This document shows positions 27,037-35,943 of a stretch of 43,557 bases of DNA, piece by piece. Under the pieces are notes generated by a model that did no database searches, was not told the origin of the DNA, and saw only the letters and a list, made by a program, of their open reading frames with translations. The first letter of the stretch is position 1. Each line of letters opens with the position of its first letter. Origin of the DNA: Synechococcaceae cyanobacterium SM2_3_1 (GTDB lineage Bacteria > Cyanobacteriota > Cyanobacteriia > Thermostichales > Thermostichaceae); NCBI GenBank assembly GCA_012030715.1, contig JAAUUJ010000013.1, positions 1 to 43,557 of the forward strand, read 5' to 3'. The position numbers and the translations under genes are program-made.

Positions 27037-29000
27037 TCCGTTCCCAGATCAGTCTGGTGACCAGCATCGGGAGAAGTTTGCCCCGCCAGTGTCAATGCCT
27101 CCTTGGTTAGCAAAGTTACATAGAGGGTTGGCAGGACTCGGGTGGCCAGCTGACTTTCATGCTTGAGTAGATGCTGCAGGCTCTCAGCAAGCACCGTTAC
27201 ACCGATCTGTTCAAAGATTGGGATCAGGGCCGATAGATCTTCCCGCCAGCGCAACCCCCCCCCATGACAGCCATGCTCCGCCAGTCGCAGTAGGGCATCC
27301 AGCAGCAGATCCAGGTGCTGGTCCAGGGTGCTGGTTCTGGGAGGGGTTGGAGAGGAGAAATCACCTGTCTCCGAGGGTGGAGAAGTTGGATCTGATTCCT
27401 GCTTCGTTGTCGAGGGAGGGGCCACAGGGAAACTGAGGTTGATCACTGCCGAGGGACGGGTGGGATCTGAAGACAATAGTGAGAGGGGATAACATTGCAA
27501 CTGCCCTCCTCTTAGAAATACCTGCCCCACAATTCCCCACACCGCCACCTGCTCTGGATCCAGATGTTCCAGATAGTGAATGCGCTCCTGATCCTCGCGC
27601 CGATAGGGCACTTGCAATAGCAGGATCTCACCCTGAAGATCTTCCAGCGACCAGAGAAGCACCTGATCCACCGTGTCAAACTCTGCAGTTCCCCAGGTCT
27701 GTGGGCGGATCACCACCAGAGAACCTAATGGATCCTCCTCCTGCAACCCCAAGGGTGAAGAATCCAGGATGTAGGTGCGTAACTGCTGCCAGTCTGCAAA
27801 ACAACGGGATCCCATCTGCAGGTGTTCTATCCCTGTCGGACCAGAAAGCAGCGCCCGCGTTTTACTGGAGCTGGAGAGACGTCCTTGACGGTTGCGGCGC
27901 GCCCCCAGCAGCTTGACCTGATGCTGAGAGAGTTCTGCCGGACTGCTCACCCCTTCCCAGGGACCGGGTTGCACAAATCGTCGCACCGGATCAAAGCGCG
28001 GGTCCTGAAAGGTGGGACGGACATCAGACCAGGTACACCACCGCTGGCTGGCTGGATCCCAGAAGAGCACCGTCAGGCCTTTGTATCCCGAGCGCGTGGA
28101 CCAGTGATAGGCCCCCATCCCCACCAGATCCAGAGTTGCTATTTCCTGGTAATGGGAACGGTGCTGACCTATCAAATCAATACGATAAGGATCCTGAAGC
28201 AGGGCCTGACAGAGGGCATAGGTATAGCTGAGCGATCGCAACAGGCGACTGGAATCAGCACGGGCATCCCGGTTCAGGATCTGGACCACCTCCTCGGCCA
28301 GACTGCGGAGTAACTGTGACAGACGCGGTAGATCCACCCCCAATGCTGAGACCGCCAGGGTGAGAAGACGGTGGTGCATGGCTGCCGTCAGGTGCATCAC
28401 CCCCACTGAGATCATTTCCGCCATGATCGACTGGGTACTACGGATCACCTGCTCGCGGCTGCGGGGAGCCTCCTGACTGAACTGCAGCAGCTTCTGCTCT
28501 TGGTTCTCCCAGGGAGGGAGCAACCCCTGGTGCTGTTGATAAGCCAGGACTGCCGCCACCCGATGGGCACAAACCCCTCGACTTTTACAGGAACAGATCA
28601 TGCCCTCCAGTCCAGTGGCAGCAAATAAGCGGCAGTCAATATTCACCTCTGAGAACTGGATCAAGACCGGATCTTCACCCGAGATCTGGTAGGTCCCTGA
28701 CTGAGTCAAGAGTTTGAGTGCTTGATTCACCTTCGGTTTTCCAGCCCAGCGGATCAGGTGCTCCATGCTGACGGCTACTAGCTGTTCATGGCTGGAGAGA
28801 GAAGTAGAGGGGGCGTTGGCTTCAGGTGGCGTTTGCTGCTGGGAGATCTGAGTGCGCAACCACAAACAGGTGGAAAGAATGTGACGACAGACACTGGTGG
28901 CCGGACAGGTACAGGTGGCCTGGGTCGGACCGATCACAGGTAGGGTGACCACGCTATCTCCCACCCGCAGCTCCAGGGCAGTGTCTGTGATCGATTCCAC
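27027..29000 (-). CDS. SWIM zinc-finger protein, YehQ-like
   Basis: The 657-residue protein has two CxC-x5-CxH zinc motifs: Cys30/Cys32/Cys38/His40 (ATCTCPATSVCRH) and Cys136/Cys138/Cys144/His146 (CSCKSRGVCAH), the second a typical SWIM finger. The length and the VWA partner upstream match E. coli YehQ, whose function is unknown. GTG 29000 is the first possible start, but the same frame is open up to about 29100 and reads PPPDDAALTALANKGLLRRAHKDL, typical of the true N-terminus, with no ATG, GTG or TTG. The start is therefore uncertain, and a small indel may be hidden there. It overlaps the protease gene tail to tail by 10 nt. Confidence 0.8.
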   Translation of the reverse strand: MESITDTALELRVGDSVVTLPVIGPTQATCTCPATSVCRHILSTCLWLRTQISQQQTPPEANAPSTSLSSHEQLVAVSMEHLIRWAGKPKVNQALKLLTQSGTYQISGEDPVLIQFSEVNIDCRLFAATGLEGMICSCKSRGVCAHRVAAVLAYQQHQGLLPPWENQEQKLLQFSQEAPRSREQVIRSTQSIMAEMISVGVMHLTAAMHHRLLTLAVSALGVDLPRLSQLLRSLAEEVVQILNRDARADSSRLLRSLSYTYALCQALLQDPYRIDLIGQHRSHYQEIATLDLVGMGAYHWSTRSGYKGLTVLFWDPASQRWCTWSDVRPTFQDPRFDPVRRFVQPGPWEGVSSPAELSQHQVKLLGARRNRQGRLSSSSKTRALLSGPTGIEHLQMGSRCFADWQQLRTYILDSSPLGLQEEDPLGSLVVIRPQTWGTAEFDTVDQVLLWSLEDLQGEILLLQVPYRREDQERIHYLEHLDPEQVAVWGIVGQVFLRGGQLQCYPLSLLSSDPTRPSAVINLSFPVAPPSTTKQESDPTSPPSETGDFSSPTPPRTSTLDQHLDLLLDALLRLAEHGCHGGGLRWREDLSALIPIFEQIGVTVLAESLQHLLKHESQLATRVLPTLYVTLLTKEALTLAGQTSPDAGHQTDLGTDQN

Positions 29001-29109
29001 CTCTGGAGGTTGACCTACCAGATCCTTGTGGGCACGGCGCAGAAGCCCTTTATTGGCCAGAGCCGTGAGTGCGGCATCATCAGGCGGGGGAACTGCTGCA
29101 GAAACGAGG

Positions 29110-30300
29110 TTAAGTGATGATCTTGGCTAACCATTCGGCAAAGGATCGGGGGGTAAGGGCGGCGATATCCATGCCCTGGGCGGCCAGCCGTTCGGCCATG
29201 CCCACATCATAGTAAGCACTGGCCTGCTCATCCAGGGAGGCCAACCCCAACAGTCGCACCCCTGCTTCCCGCAACCGTCCACAGATGGTCAACAATTGGC
29301 GTGGGGATCCCCCTTCACAAAAGTCACTGATCAGCACGAGCAAGGTACGGTGGGGATTCTGCACCAGTCCCTCACAGTAGGCCAGAGCCTGCCCAATATT
29401 TGTTCCTCCCCCCAGTTGCACACTCATCAACAGCTCCACCGGATCATCGGCATGGCCCGTAAGATCCACTACCGAGGTGTCAAAAATTACGAAGCTGACC
29501 TTGATGGAGGGAAGACCCGCCAGGATCCCCCCCATGACGGCACTGTGAATCACTGAGTCGGCCATGCTACCACTCTGGTCAATGCACAGGATCACATCCC
29601 AGGGCAGCCGCCGCTCCAGGCGCGAGAAAAAGCGCAGGGAATGCAGGATCAGCCGTTGTCGCTCCGGATCATAGTGCTTGAGGTTTTGCCGCAGGGTACC
29701 GCGCCAGTCAAAATTTTGGGCCACTTGCAGAGGGCTCTGTTGAAATCGATTTAACTTCCCCAAGAGAGTGCGGCGGATCTCCTGTTCCAGGCGGCGACGA
29801 ATATCTTCCACCACCTCTCGGACAATGCGGCGAGCGGTCTGCAAGACTTCCCCCTGCATACTGCCCTTAAAGGTCAGGACGGTTTTCAGCAGATCCATGT
29901 TGGGTTGCAGTTTCTCCAGAACCGCCGGATCCGTCACCAGTTCCTGCATGCCATAGCGATCGAGGGCATGTTTTTCAATGACTTCTACCGTTTCCTTGGG
30001 AAAGAGTTCCCGCACCGTCGCCACCCAGGTAGGAATGGTCAGCTGACTGGGATCCAAAGACCCGGGTTGTTTTTCGGTGGATGATCCTCCTTGGCCTGAG
30101 GGGCGTACTCCTCGACCTGCGTATTCTTGCCCATAAAGAAAATCCAGCGCCTGCTCCATCCGCAATTGCTCAGGGGACATTGAACAGGGCAACTGTTGCT
30201 CCGCGTAGCGACCCAGAATATAGCGCCACCGCAGCAGTTGCTTTTGCGGATCAGTTGTCAATCTCAGGTCTCCACTTGCGGCTGCTCCTTTCAAATCCAC
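29110..30300 (-). CDS. VWA-domain protein, YehP-like
   Basis: The 396-residue protein has a helical N-terminal half (TIPTWVATVRELFPKETVEVIE, RIVREVVEDIRRRLEQEIRR) and a C-terminal von Willebrand A domain. The MIDAS motif DQSGSM is at 241-246 with QLGGGTNIGQAL and LISDFCEGGSP completing the metal site. The arrangement and many segments match E. coli YehP (VDQSGSM.DSVIHSAVM and QLGGGT.I). YehP and YehQ usually travel with a MoxR-type ATPase (YehL) and YehM-like partners, none of which is next to the pair here. The SWIM gene follows about 109 nt downstream or closer. Confidence 0.85.
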   Translation of the reverse strand: MDLKGAAASGDLRLTTDPQKQLLRWRYILGRYAEQQLPCSMSPEQLRMEQALDFLYGQEYAGRGVRPSGQGGSSTEKQPGSLDPSQLTIPTWVATVRELFPKETVEVIEKHALDRYGMQELVTDPAVLEKLQPNMDLLKTVLTFKGSMQGEVLQTARRIVREVVEDIRRRLEQEIRRTLLGKLNRFQQSPLQVAQNFDWRGTLRQNLKHYDPERQRLILHSLRFFSRLERRLPWDVILCIDQSGSMADSVIHSAVMGGILAGLPSIKVSFVIFDTSVVDLTGHADDPVELLMSVQLGGGTNIGQALAYCEGLVQNPHRTLLVLISDFCEGGSPRQLLTICGRLREAGVRLLGLASLDEQASAYYDVGMAERLAAQGMDIAALTPRSFAEWLAKIIT

Positions 30301-30333
30301 TGTATGCTGATAAGGCAGGCGTTGCCGGGTCTT

Positions 30334-30504
30334 ATGTCAGCTTTTGTGCGTCAGATCTTGATTCCGTTTCTGATTCTTGTGGTTTTTCTCTTTACCCTGG
30401 TGGTCGTGAGTGCGCGGGCCTTCCTGCCAGGAGATATGGCCCAGCCAGCCCCTCTGGGATCAGACCCATCTATTGCCCTGATCCAGCTCCCCCACTGGAG
30501 TTGA
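30334..30504 (+). CDS. Small single-span membrane protein (56 aa)
   Basis: MSAFVRQILIPFLILVVFLF is followed by TLVVVSARAFLPGDMAQPAP and a short soluble tail ending QLPHWS. One clear hydrophobic segment spans residues 8-27. It is divergent from the VWA gene and lies 7 nt upstream of the GNAT gene, suggesting co-transcription. I do not know the family. Confidence 0.6.
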   Translation: MSAFVRQILIPFLILVVFLFTLVVVSARAFLPGDMAQPAPLGSDPSIALIQLPHWS

Positions 30505-30511
30505 GATTTTG

Positions 30512-30988
30512 GTGACCCTCCCTTCTGGCTATAACTGGCAGGAGGGGCAGAGACAAGATCAACAGCGATTGCAGCAGTGGTTGGCCGCCACGCTTCAGGA
30601 AACTTTTCCCCAGCAACAGAGCTGGTCTCATCTCCAAACCACGGTTGAGCAACTTTATGATCCCCCCACAACACCCTGCTGGTGGATCCGCTGGCAGAAG
30701 GATGGCAGCTTCGTGGGCTGTGGCTGGGCCGGGGTCTCTCGGGATCAGGTAACCCATGACCGCATCGCCTATATTTTTCTGATTCGCGTGGATCCGGCTC
30801 ACCAGCATCGGGGTCTGGGTAGGGCCTTGCTGCAGATCATCACGGAGTGGGCAAAATCCAGGGAGCTGAGGGGCCTCTCTCTCCAGGTTTTCAGTCATAA
30901 TGAAACCGCCCTCAAGTTTTACCAACAGCTAGGGTTTCATCTGCAGGGATACTGGATGGGCAAATCCCTTAGTTCAATGGATATTTGA
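30512..30988 (+). CDS. GNAT-family N-acetyltransferase
   Basis: The 158-residue protein carries the GNAT acetyl-CoA-binding pattern: RVDPAHQHRGLGRALLQII (motif A, Q-x-x-G-x-G/A) followed by LSLQVFSHNETALKFYQQLGF (motif B). The substrate cannot be told. I chose GTG 30512 over TTG 30509 because CTGGAG lies about 11 nt upstream of it; the difference is one codon. It overlaps the small open extension of the plmA frame. Confidence 0.82.
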   Translation: MTLPSGYNWQEGQRQDQQRLQQWLAATLQETFPQQQSWSHLQTTVEQLYDPPTTPCWWIRWQKDGSFVGCGWAGVSRDQVTHDRIAYIFLIRVDPAHQHRGLGRALLQIITEWAKSRELRGLSLQVFSHNETALKFYQQLGFHLQGYWMGKSLSSMDI

Positions 30989-31014
30989 AGTTATCATCTC
31001 CCGGAGGCGCTTCA

Positions 31015-31989
31015 ATGTTGAGGTTCTCGATCCAGCCCTGTAGTGAAGTTCCCGCCTCAGCCCAGCTGTTAAACCAGATCAGTTTTGCCATTGCCTGTGG
31101 TCAGTATGCTCCGGGCTATCGACTGCCCAGTACTCGCCAGCTGGCCATGCAAACGGGGTTACACCGCAATACGATCAGCAAGGTTTACCGACAACTGGAG
31201 GAAATGGGCCTGGTGGAAACACGGGCGAGCTCCGGGATCTATGTCAGTGCCCTGGCCTCTCCTGTCCATCCAGCCCTGGATCAGTTTAACCAGCAGGCAG
31301 AGGCCTATCAGTTGGTGCGCAAAGGGCTGGATCAGCTACTCAGCTACGGTTGTACTCTGGCGCAGGCACGAGAACTCTTTCTGGAGGAGATCGACTGGCG
31401 CTTGCGTTGTAGCAGCCAGGTATGGATTAGCGTGCCCCGCTCCGATCTGGGTTCCGGACGCTTGATGGCGGAAGAATTACAGCAGGCGCTGCAGATCCCG
31501 ATTCAACTGGTCCCCCTGGAGGAGCTGGAACCTGTGTTGAAAGAAGTCACATCGGGCACCGTGCTCACGATTCGCTATTTCACCAGTGCTGTTGAAGCCG
31601 TGGCCAAAGCCTTTACCGTTCGGGTTGTTCCGGTGGATATCTATGACTACGATGAAGAGGTGGAAATGGTCAAGAACCTACCCATCAATACCTGCCTGGG
31701 TCTGATCAGTCTCAGCCGCGCCATCATGGAGGTGGCCGATGTGATTGTCCAGAGCATTCGTGGCGAAGACCTGCTGGTGGTGAAGGCTAAGGTCACGGAC
31801 CTGGATCAGGTGCGGCGGGTGGTGCGGCGTGCGCAGGTGATCATCTGTGATTCCTACAGTCATGCCACCGTCAAGGCCGTGATCCGTGAGGCCCGCCCCG
31901 ATTTAATTCGGCTGCCAGATCTGGTGTGTGCCGAAAGCTATGTCAGTCAACAATCGGTGGAAATGCTCCGGCGGGAATTGGGCTGTTAG
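31015..31989 (+). CDS. plmA: GntR-family regulator PlmA
   Basis: The 324-residue protein starts MLRFSIQPCSEVPASAQL and has a GntR winged helix (GYRLPSTRQLAMQTGLHRNTISKVYRQLEEMGLV) with a long cyanobacterium-specific C-terminal domain. This matches PlmA, conserved across cyanobacteria, first found by its effect on plasmid maintenance in Anabaena and reported to bind the PII-PipX complex of the nitrogen-signalling network. GGAGG lies 8 nt before the ATG at 31015, which is preferred to 30985. PII is the product of glnB, which is not in this window. DNA targets are not known to me. Confidence 0.78.
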   Translation: MLRFSIQPCSEVPASAQLLNQISFAIACGQYAPGYRLPSTRQLAMQTGLHRNTISKVYRQLEEMGLVETRASSGIYVSALASPVHPALDQFNQQAEAYQLVRKGLDQLLSYGCTLAQARELFLEEIDWRLRCSSQVWISVPRSDLGSGRLMAEELQQALQIPIQLVPLEELEPVLKEVTSGTVLTIRYFTSAVEAVAKAFTVRVVPVDIYDYDEEVEMVKNLPINTCLGLISLSRAIMEVADVIVQSIRGEDLLVVKAKVTDLDQVRRVVRRAQVIICDSYSHATVKAVIREARPDLIRLPDLVCAESYVSQQSVEMLRRELGC

Positions 31990-32483
31990 TTGCTATCCAG
32001 ATGCTTTTTGATGAAGCTGGTGACGGTGGTGCCCATTTCCTGACGGATCTTCTTAAATTGTTTCTGCTGCCGCCACTTCTGAAACGCCTTCTGATAGGCA
32101 TCACTGCCAGGGTGAAATGCACTCCAGCCATCCAGGGTTAAGCCCAGCCCCCAGCCCAGTACCACATAATGAGCCCAGCCCAATCCAGGGGCAATCACCA
32201 GATCCAGGCTCACCAGAAAGCCATTGACGATCACGTACTTGATGGCATGGGAAGTGAACTTACTGCGCCGATAAGCTTGAAATTCTCTAGCTTCTTCCAG
32301 GATCTGCTGTTGCTGCTGCCAGTCTGCCTCAGCGGCGTCAAGATCGGCTGGATTGATCCCCAGTTCTGTAGCCATGGCCTGCAGATCTTCGTGAGAGAAC
32401 TCCTGTCCGTTGCGGGCCTGGCGGGCGATCGCCTTCTGGAGGATGTCCTGAACATCTTGCTGGCTGTAGGACTGTGTCATCAT
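31986..32483 (-). CDS. 2TM-domain protein with N-terminal helical region
   Basis: About 165 residues. The N-terminal half is soluble and helical (YSQQDVQDILQKAIARQA, LGINPADLDAAEADWQQQQQ), like the SHOCT/YqhA-type oligomerisation segments in front of 2TM domains. Two membrane segments follow (IKYVIVNGFLVSLDLVIAPG and HYVVLGWGLGLTLDGW) with the WSAFHPGSDAYQKAFQKWRQ ending of the 2TM family (PF13239). The start is ATG 32483 or 32480; GTG 32492 is in frame. It overlaps the plmA stop tail to tail. Confidence 0.7.
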   Translation of the reverse strand: MMTQSYSQQDVQDILQKAIARQARNGQEFSHEDLQAMATELGINPADLDAAEADWQQQQQILEEAREFQAYRRSKFTSHAIKYVIVNGFLVSLDLVIAPGLGWAHYVVLGWGLGLTLDGWSAFHPGSDAYQKAFQKWRQQKQFKKIRQEMGTTVTSFIKKHLDSN

Positions 32484-32566
32484 CTCATCCACGCAGTTAT
32501 CTTAATTCTAATCAGCTAGATTCAAGGTCCTGCCATAATCGGATCAGCTTAGCGGAGAATAGGGCA

Positions 32567-33163
32567 ATGACCGCAGCCCAGCGACTCACCTTCGAGCAAT
32601 ACCTGGAACAAGACCACGCCACCGATCAACGCTACGAACTGGTGGATGGGAGATTAACTGAGTTGCCGCCCGAATCTGAGCCCAACAGTTCTCTGGCCAA
32701 CTTCTTGTTTCTGCAACTGGTCAATGCTGGTTTGTCCTTTCGACAGATCCACCTCCATGCATGTGAAATCCAGGTTCCTGTTCTACAACCGGGTGATCCG
32801 GCGAACCGCTACCCTGAGCTTACGATCCTGCGACCCGAACATCTGGAACTGACGCGCAAGCGCCTGACAATTACCTTTGATGCTTTGCCTCCCGATCTGG
32901 TGGTCGAAATTGTCTCTCCTGGCGAACGCAGCCGTGATCGCGACTACAACCGTAAACGTGCACAGTACGCCGCCCGAGGCATCCCAGAATATTGGTTAGT
33001 AGACCCTGACATCAACACAATCCTGGTTTTGCAACGTGATGGAGGATCTTATCAAGAAGTCGGCCAGTTCACCAAAGACATTCCGATCCAGTCCCCTCAG
33101 CTAGAACAACTTGGGATTATCTTTTCGCTAACTGCTACACAGATCTTCAGATCAGTTCAATAA
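32567..33163 (+). CDS. Uma2-family (DUF820) PD-(D/E)XK endonuclease-like protein
   Basis: The 198-residue protein has the Uma2 core: RYELVDGRLTELPPESE, PELTILRPE, PPDLVVEIVSPGERSRDRD with the metal-binding Asp/Glu, and the Lys-containing KRAQYAARGIPEYWLVDP. Uma2 proteins occur in large families in cyanobacteria and are classed as putative nucleases; their biology is poorly known. ATG 32567 is preceded by GGAGAATAGGG and fits the family start (MTAAQRLTFEQYL). Confidence 0.85.
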   Translation: MTAAQRLTFEQYLEQDHATDQRYELVDGRLTELPPESEPNSSLANFLFLQLVNAGLSFRQIHLHACEIQVPVLQPGDPANRYPELTILRPEHLELTRKRLTITFDALPPDLVVEIVSPGERSRDRDYNRKRAQYAARGIPEYWLVDPDINTILVLQRDGGSYQEVGQFTKDIPIQSPQLEQLGIIFSLTATQIFRSVQ

Positions 33164-33316
33164 CTTCACCGTCATATTTGCTAATTCTGCTGTCGTGCTC
33201 AAGTGTCAAGCAGTCATGCATTATCTGCGCTTCTATTGTCTATCTGATCCAGAAGCGAAAATTGGGAAAGACGGACCTGTTAAGGATTCGAGATTGTTTC
33301 TCAATATGTTCATTCC

Positions 33317-33613
33317 CTAAATTACCATAGTCATCTGCCGAAATGGATTAGACGATGTAGGATTACCGTCAAAGATCAGATCCTCAAACTCAGCAATCAT
33401 CTTTTCTAAAGACTGACGAGTTTCAGGCTGTAATTTCATCATGATTGATTTTTTGGTTTTCACATCACGGATATCCCACCAGTGCTTGCTACAGTCGAAC
33501 CCCCAATCTGGATCACGTCTCCAGGCAATCAGTTCTAAAGTACCGGGCTGAATAGGATAAGGATCATGGGAGAGACACTGGTGAATTTGTTCTCTATGTA
33601 AGGATGGTGCCAT
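33317..33613 (-). CDS. Hypothetical protein (98 aa)
   Basis: The protein is soluble and rich in Trp and Asp/Glu in the middle (IAWRRDPDWGFDCSKHWWDIRD), with a helical C-terminal part (SLEKMIAEFEDLIFDG). No family is recognised. AGGT directly precedes the ATG, so the start is weakly supported. It stands alone between Uma2 and the hsdM relic. 33164-33316 and 33640-33834 show no gene. Confidence 0.5.
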   Translation of the reverse strand: MAPSLHREQIHQCLSHDPYPIQPGTLELIAWRRDPDWGFDCSKHWWDIRDVKTKKSIMMKLQPETRQSLEKMIAEFEDLIFDGNPTSSNPFRQMTMVI

Positions 33614-33834
33614 ACCTGTCAGGGAACTTACGAATAATCATAGTATTGTATCCTTATAGATCCCACGCCTCGATAGTGAGACACTAAAATCATGGCAATT
33701 CAGATTGCTCTAACTTAAGTAGTTAAGCCAATTAGTTACTACAACATCCAGAGCAGAGAAAATAGCAGAGCCAACCAAAGCCTCTCCTGACCAATTGAGT
33801 TTTTAGTTTTTCAGTTTCTCAAAGAAACCAAGCT

Positions 33835-34191
33835 TTCTATGTCTTTATTGATGCCCGCAAGTTGGGCCATTTGGTGGACAGGACGCGGCGAGAGTTTTCG
33901 GAGGAGGATATCACCCAGATCGCGGATACCTACCATCGCTGGCGGGAAGGGAGTGAGTATGAGGATGTCCCTGGGTTCTGTAAGTCGGCCAGTCTGGAGG
34001 AGATCCAAGGGCATAACTACGTCCTGACCCCTGGGCGCTATGTGGGGGCGGCGGAGCAGGAGGACGATGGGATCCCGTTTGAGGAGAAGATGCAAGGGTT
34101 CACGGCTAAGTTGAGTGAGCAGTTCCAGGAGTCGGCGCGGTTGGAGGAGGCGATCCGGAAGAATCTTGAGGGGTTGGGATATGGGCTCTGA
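33835..34191 (+). pseudogene. hsdM: 3' fragment of a type I methyltransferase gene (hsdM)
   Basis: The frame reads [17 protein letters not shown], then [30 protein letters not shown] and [12 protein letters not shown], and ends [14 protein letters not shown]. This is the C-terminal end of a type I restriction-modification methylase HsdM. About three quarters of the gene, including the catalytic NPPY motif, is missing; similarity begins abruptly at about 33835, after a TGA at 33796. No hsdR or hsdS is present. The following DUF1016 gene starts inside its last codons, so the original operon order is kept. Confidence 0.82.
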
Positions 34192-35251
34192 TCTGGCTCC
34201 TACTGGATATGCACCGTTCCTTGCCGATCTAAAGGAGCGGATCCGGTCTGCTCAGGTGCGGGCGGCTCTGGCGGTGAATCGGGAGCTGGTGTTGCTTTAC
34301 TGGCAGATCGGGCGGGAGATTCTGGCACGGCAGGATCAGGAGGGTTGGGGATCTAAGGTGATTTCTCGTCTTGCTAAGGATCTCCGGCAAGAGTTTCCAG
34401 AGATGAGGGGGTTTTCCCGTGCAAACTTGCTTTACATGAGGGCTTTTGCTGCTGCTTGGGGGGATGAGTCAATAGTCCAACAGGTTGTTGGACAAATTCC
34501 CTGGGGGCATAATGTGCGGCTTTTGGATAAGCTCAGCGATCCCCAGGAACGGCTGTGGTACGCCCAACAAACGATCGCCCACGGTTGGAGTCGGGCTGTT
34601 CTGGAGCACCAGATTGAGACGAAACTATACCAACGGCAAGGGAAGGCGATCACGAATTTTGAGGTGACGTTGCCTAAGCCCCAGTCGGATCTAGCCCAGC
34701 AGTTGCTCAAGGATCCCTATACGTTCGATTTTTTGAGTTTGGGGGTGGAGGCGAAGGAACGAGATCTAGAGAAGGCGTTGCTGGATCGGATCCGAGATTT
34801 TTTGTTGGAGTTGGGGATGGGGTTTGCTTTTTTGGGGAGTCAGTATCATCTGGAGGTGGGGGATCAAGATTTCTATCTCGATCTGTTGTTTTATCATGTA
34901 CGGTTGCGGTGCTATGTGGTGATTGATCTGAAGATGACGGAGTTTAAACCCGAATACTCAGGCAAGATGAGTTTTTATGTGTCGGCGGTAGATGATCTGT
35001 TGCGTTACTCAGACGATCAGCCAACGATCGGTTTAATTCTATGCAAATCACGAAATCAGACGATTGCAGAATACGCCTTGCGAGATGTGAACAAGCCGAT
35101 TGCAGTGGCTGAATACACGCATAAGCTGCCAGAGGATTTACTAGGGGTTCTACCCAGCGTAGAGCAGCTAGAGGCGGAGATAGAGGCAATTGTGATTGAT
35201 GTAGCGTGGGGAGTCGAGGTTTTAATCGATCCGCAGGAGGATAACGAGTGA
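34181..35251 (+). CDS. DUF1016 / YhcG-type PD-(D/E)XK nuclease-domain protein
   Basis: The 356-residue protein has the DUF1016 N-terminal helical domain ([62 protein letters not shown]) and a C-terminal PD-(D/E)XK fold ([23 protein letters not shown], with Asp and the D-x-K pair). Such proteins often sit between hsdM and hsdS/hsdR in type I clusters, as here next to the hsdM relic. They are putative nucleases, and a role in defence is inferred. The ATG at 34181 overlaps the hsdM end. The stop overlaps the next Uma2 start (TGATG). Confidence 0.87.
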   Translation: MGSDLAPTGYAPFLADLKERIRSAQVRAALAVNRELVLLYWQIGREILARQDQEGWGSKVISRLAKDLRQEFPEMRGFSRANLLYMRAFAAAWGDESIVQQVVGQIPWGHNVRLLDKLSDPQERLWYAQQTIAHGWSRAVLEHQIETKLYQRQGKAITNFEVTLPKPQSDLAQQLLKDPYTFDFLSLGVEAKERDLEKALLDRIRDFLLELGMGFAFLGSQYHLEVGDQDFYLDLLFYHVRLRCYVVIDLKMTEFKPEYSGKMSFYVSAVDDLLRYSDDQPTIGLILCKSRNQTIAEYALRDVNKPIAVAEYTHKLPEDLLGVLPSVEQLEAEIEAIVIDVAWGVEVLIDPQEDNE

Positions 35252-35814
35252 TGGTTTCGACAACACAGCAGATCTGGTCTGATCAGGCATTCATGGAGCT
35301 ACCGGACGATGGACATCGCTACGAGCTGGTGAATGGGGAGCTGGTGGATATGGGCAATGCTGGGATGGAGCATGGGGAGATCGGATCCTATCTGGGAGGG
35401 TTGCTGGCACTCCATGTTCGCCAAAATAAGTTGGGCACGGTTTGTGATTCCAGTACGGCGTTCACCCTCAAAAGCGGGAACAAGCGATCCCCTGATATCT
35501 CCTTTGTCAGCCGAGATCGACTGCAGGGGTTGAGCCGTCCGCCCCGTGGGTTCTTCCAAGGATCCCCTGATCTGGCGGTGGAGATCTTATCGCCTGGGAA
35601 TACGGTTGAGGAGATGCACGAGAAGATTGTGGAGTATTTCCAGAATCAGACGCGGTTGGTGTGGGTGATCCATCCGGATGAACGGTATGTGTTGGTGTAT
35701 CACCAGCCGGAGCCGGATCAGTTCTTGCGGATCGAGGATGCTTTGGATGGGGAAGAGGTGGTCTCTGGGTTCTCGATAAGTGTTTCGGATCTGTTTGAGA
35801 CGTGGAGTTTTTAG
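35251..35814 (+). CDS. Uma2-family (DUF820) PD-(D/E)XK endonuclease-like protein
   Basis: The 187-residue second Uma2 protein of the window contains RYELVNGELVDMGNAG, SPDISFVSRDRL, SPDLAVEILSPGNTVEEMHEK and VWVIHPDERYVLVY. The ATG at 35251 shares bases with the DUF1016 stop and follows GCAGGAGG, so the two genes are translationally coupled; a GTG at 35248 is a weaker start. Coupling to a nuclease from a type I restriction locus suggests a joint role, though Uma2 genes also move singly. Confidence 0.85.
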   Translation: MVSTTQQIWSDQAFMELPDDGHRYELVNGELVDMGNAGMEHGEIGSYLGGLLALHVRQNKLGTVCDSSTAFTLKSGNKRSPDISFVSRDRLQGLSRPPRGFFQGSPDLAVEILSPGNTVEEMHEKIVEYFQNQTRLVWVIHPDERYVLVYHQPEPDQFLRIEDALDGEEVVSGFSISVSDLFETWSF

Positions 35815-35943
35815 TCTATTCTGATCAGCTAACAAGCTCATCGGTTGCTATGCCCATCGAGGGCGTCAAGAAGAGATCGAACTCTAATCTTGACCAAGGA
35901 AATTTTTCTGGGATGATAGCCCTAGTCTTTTTTCCCTTAACGG

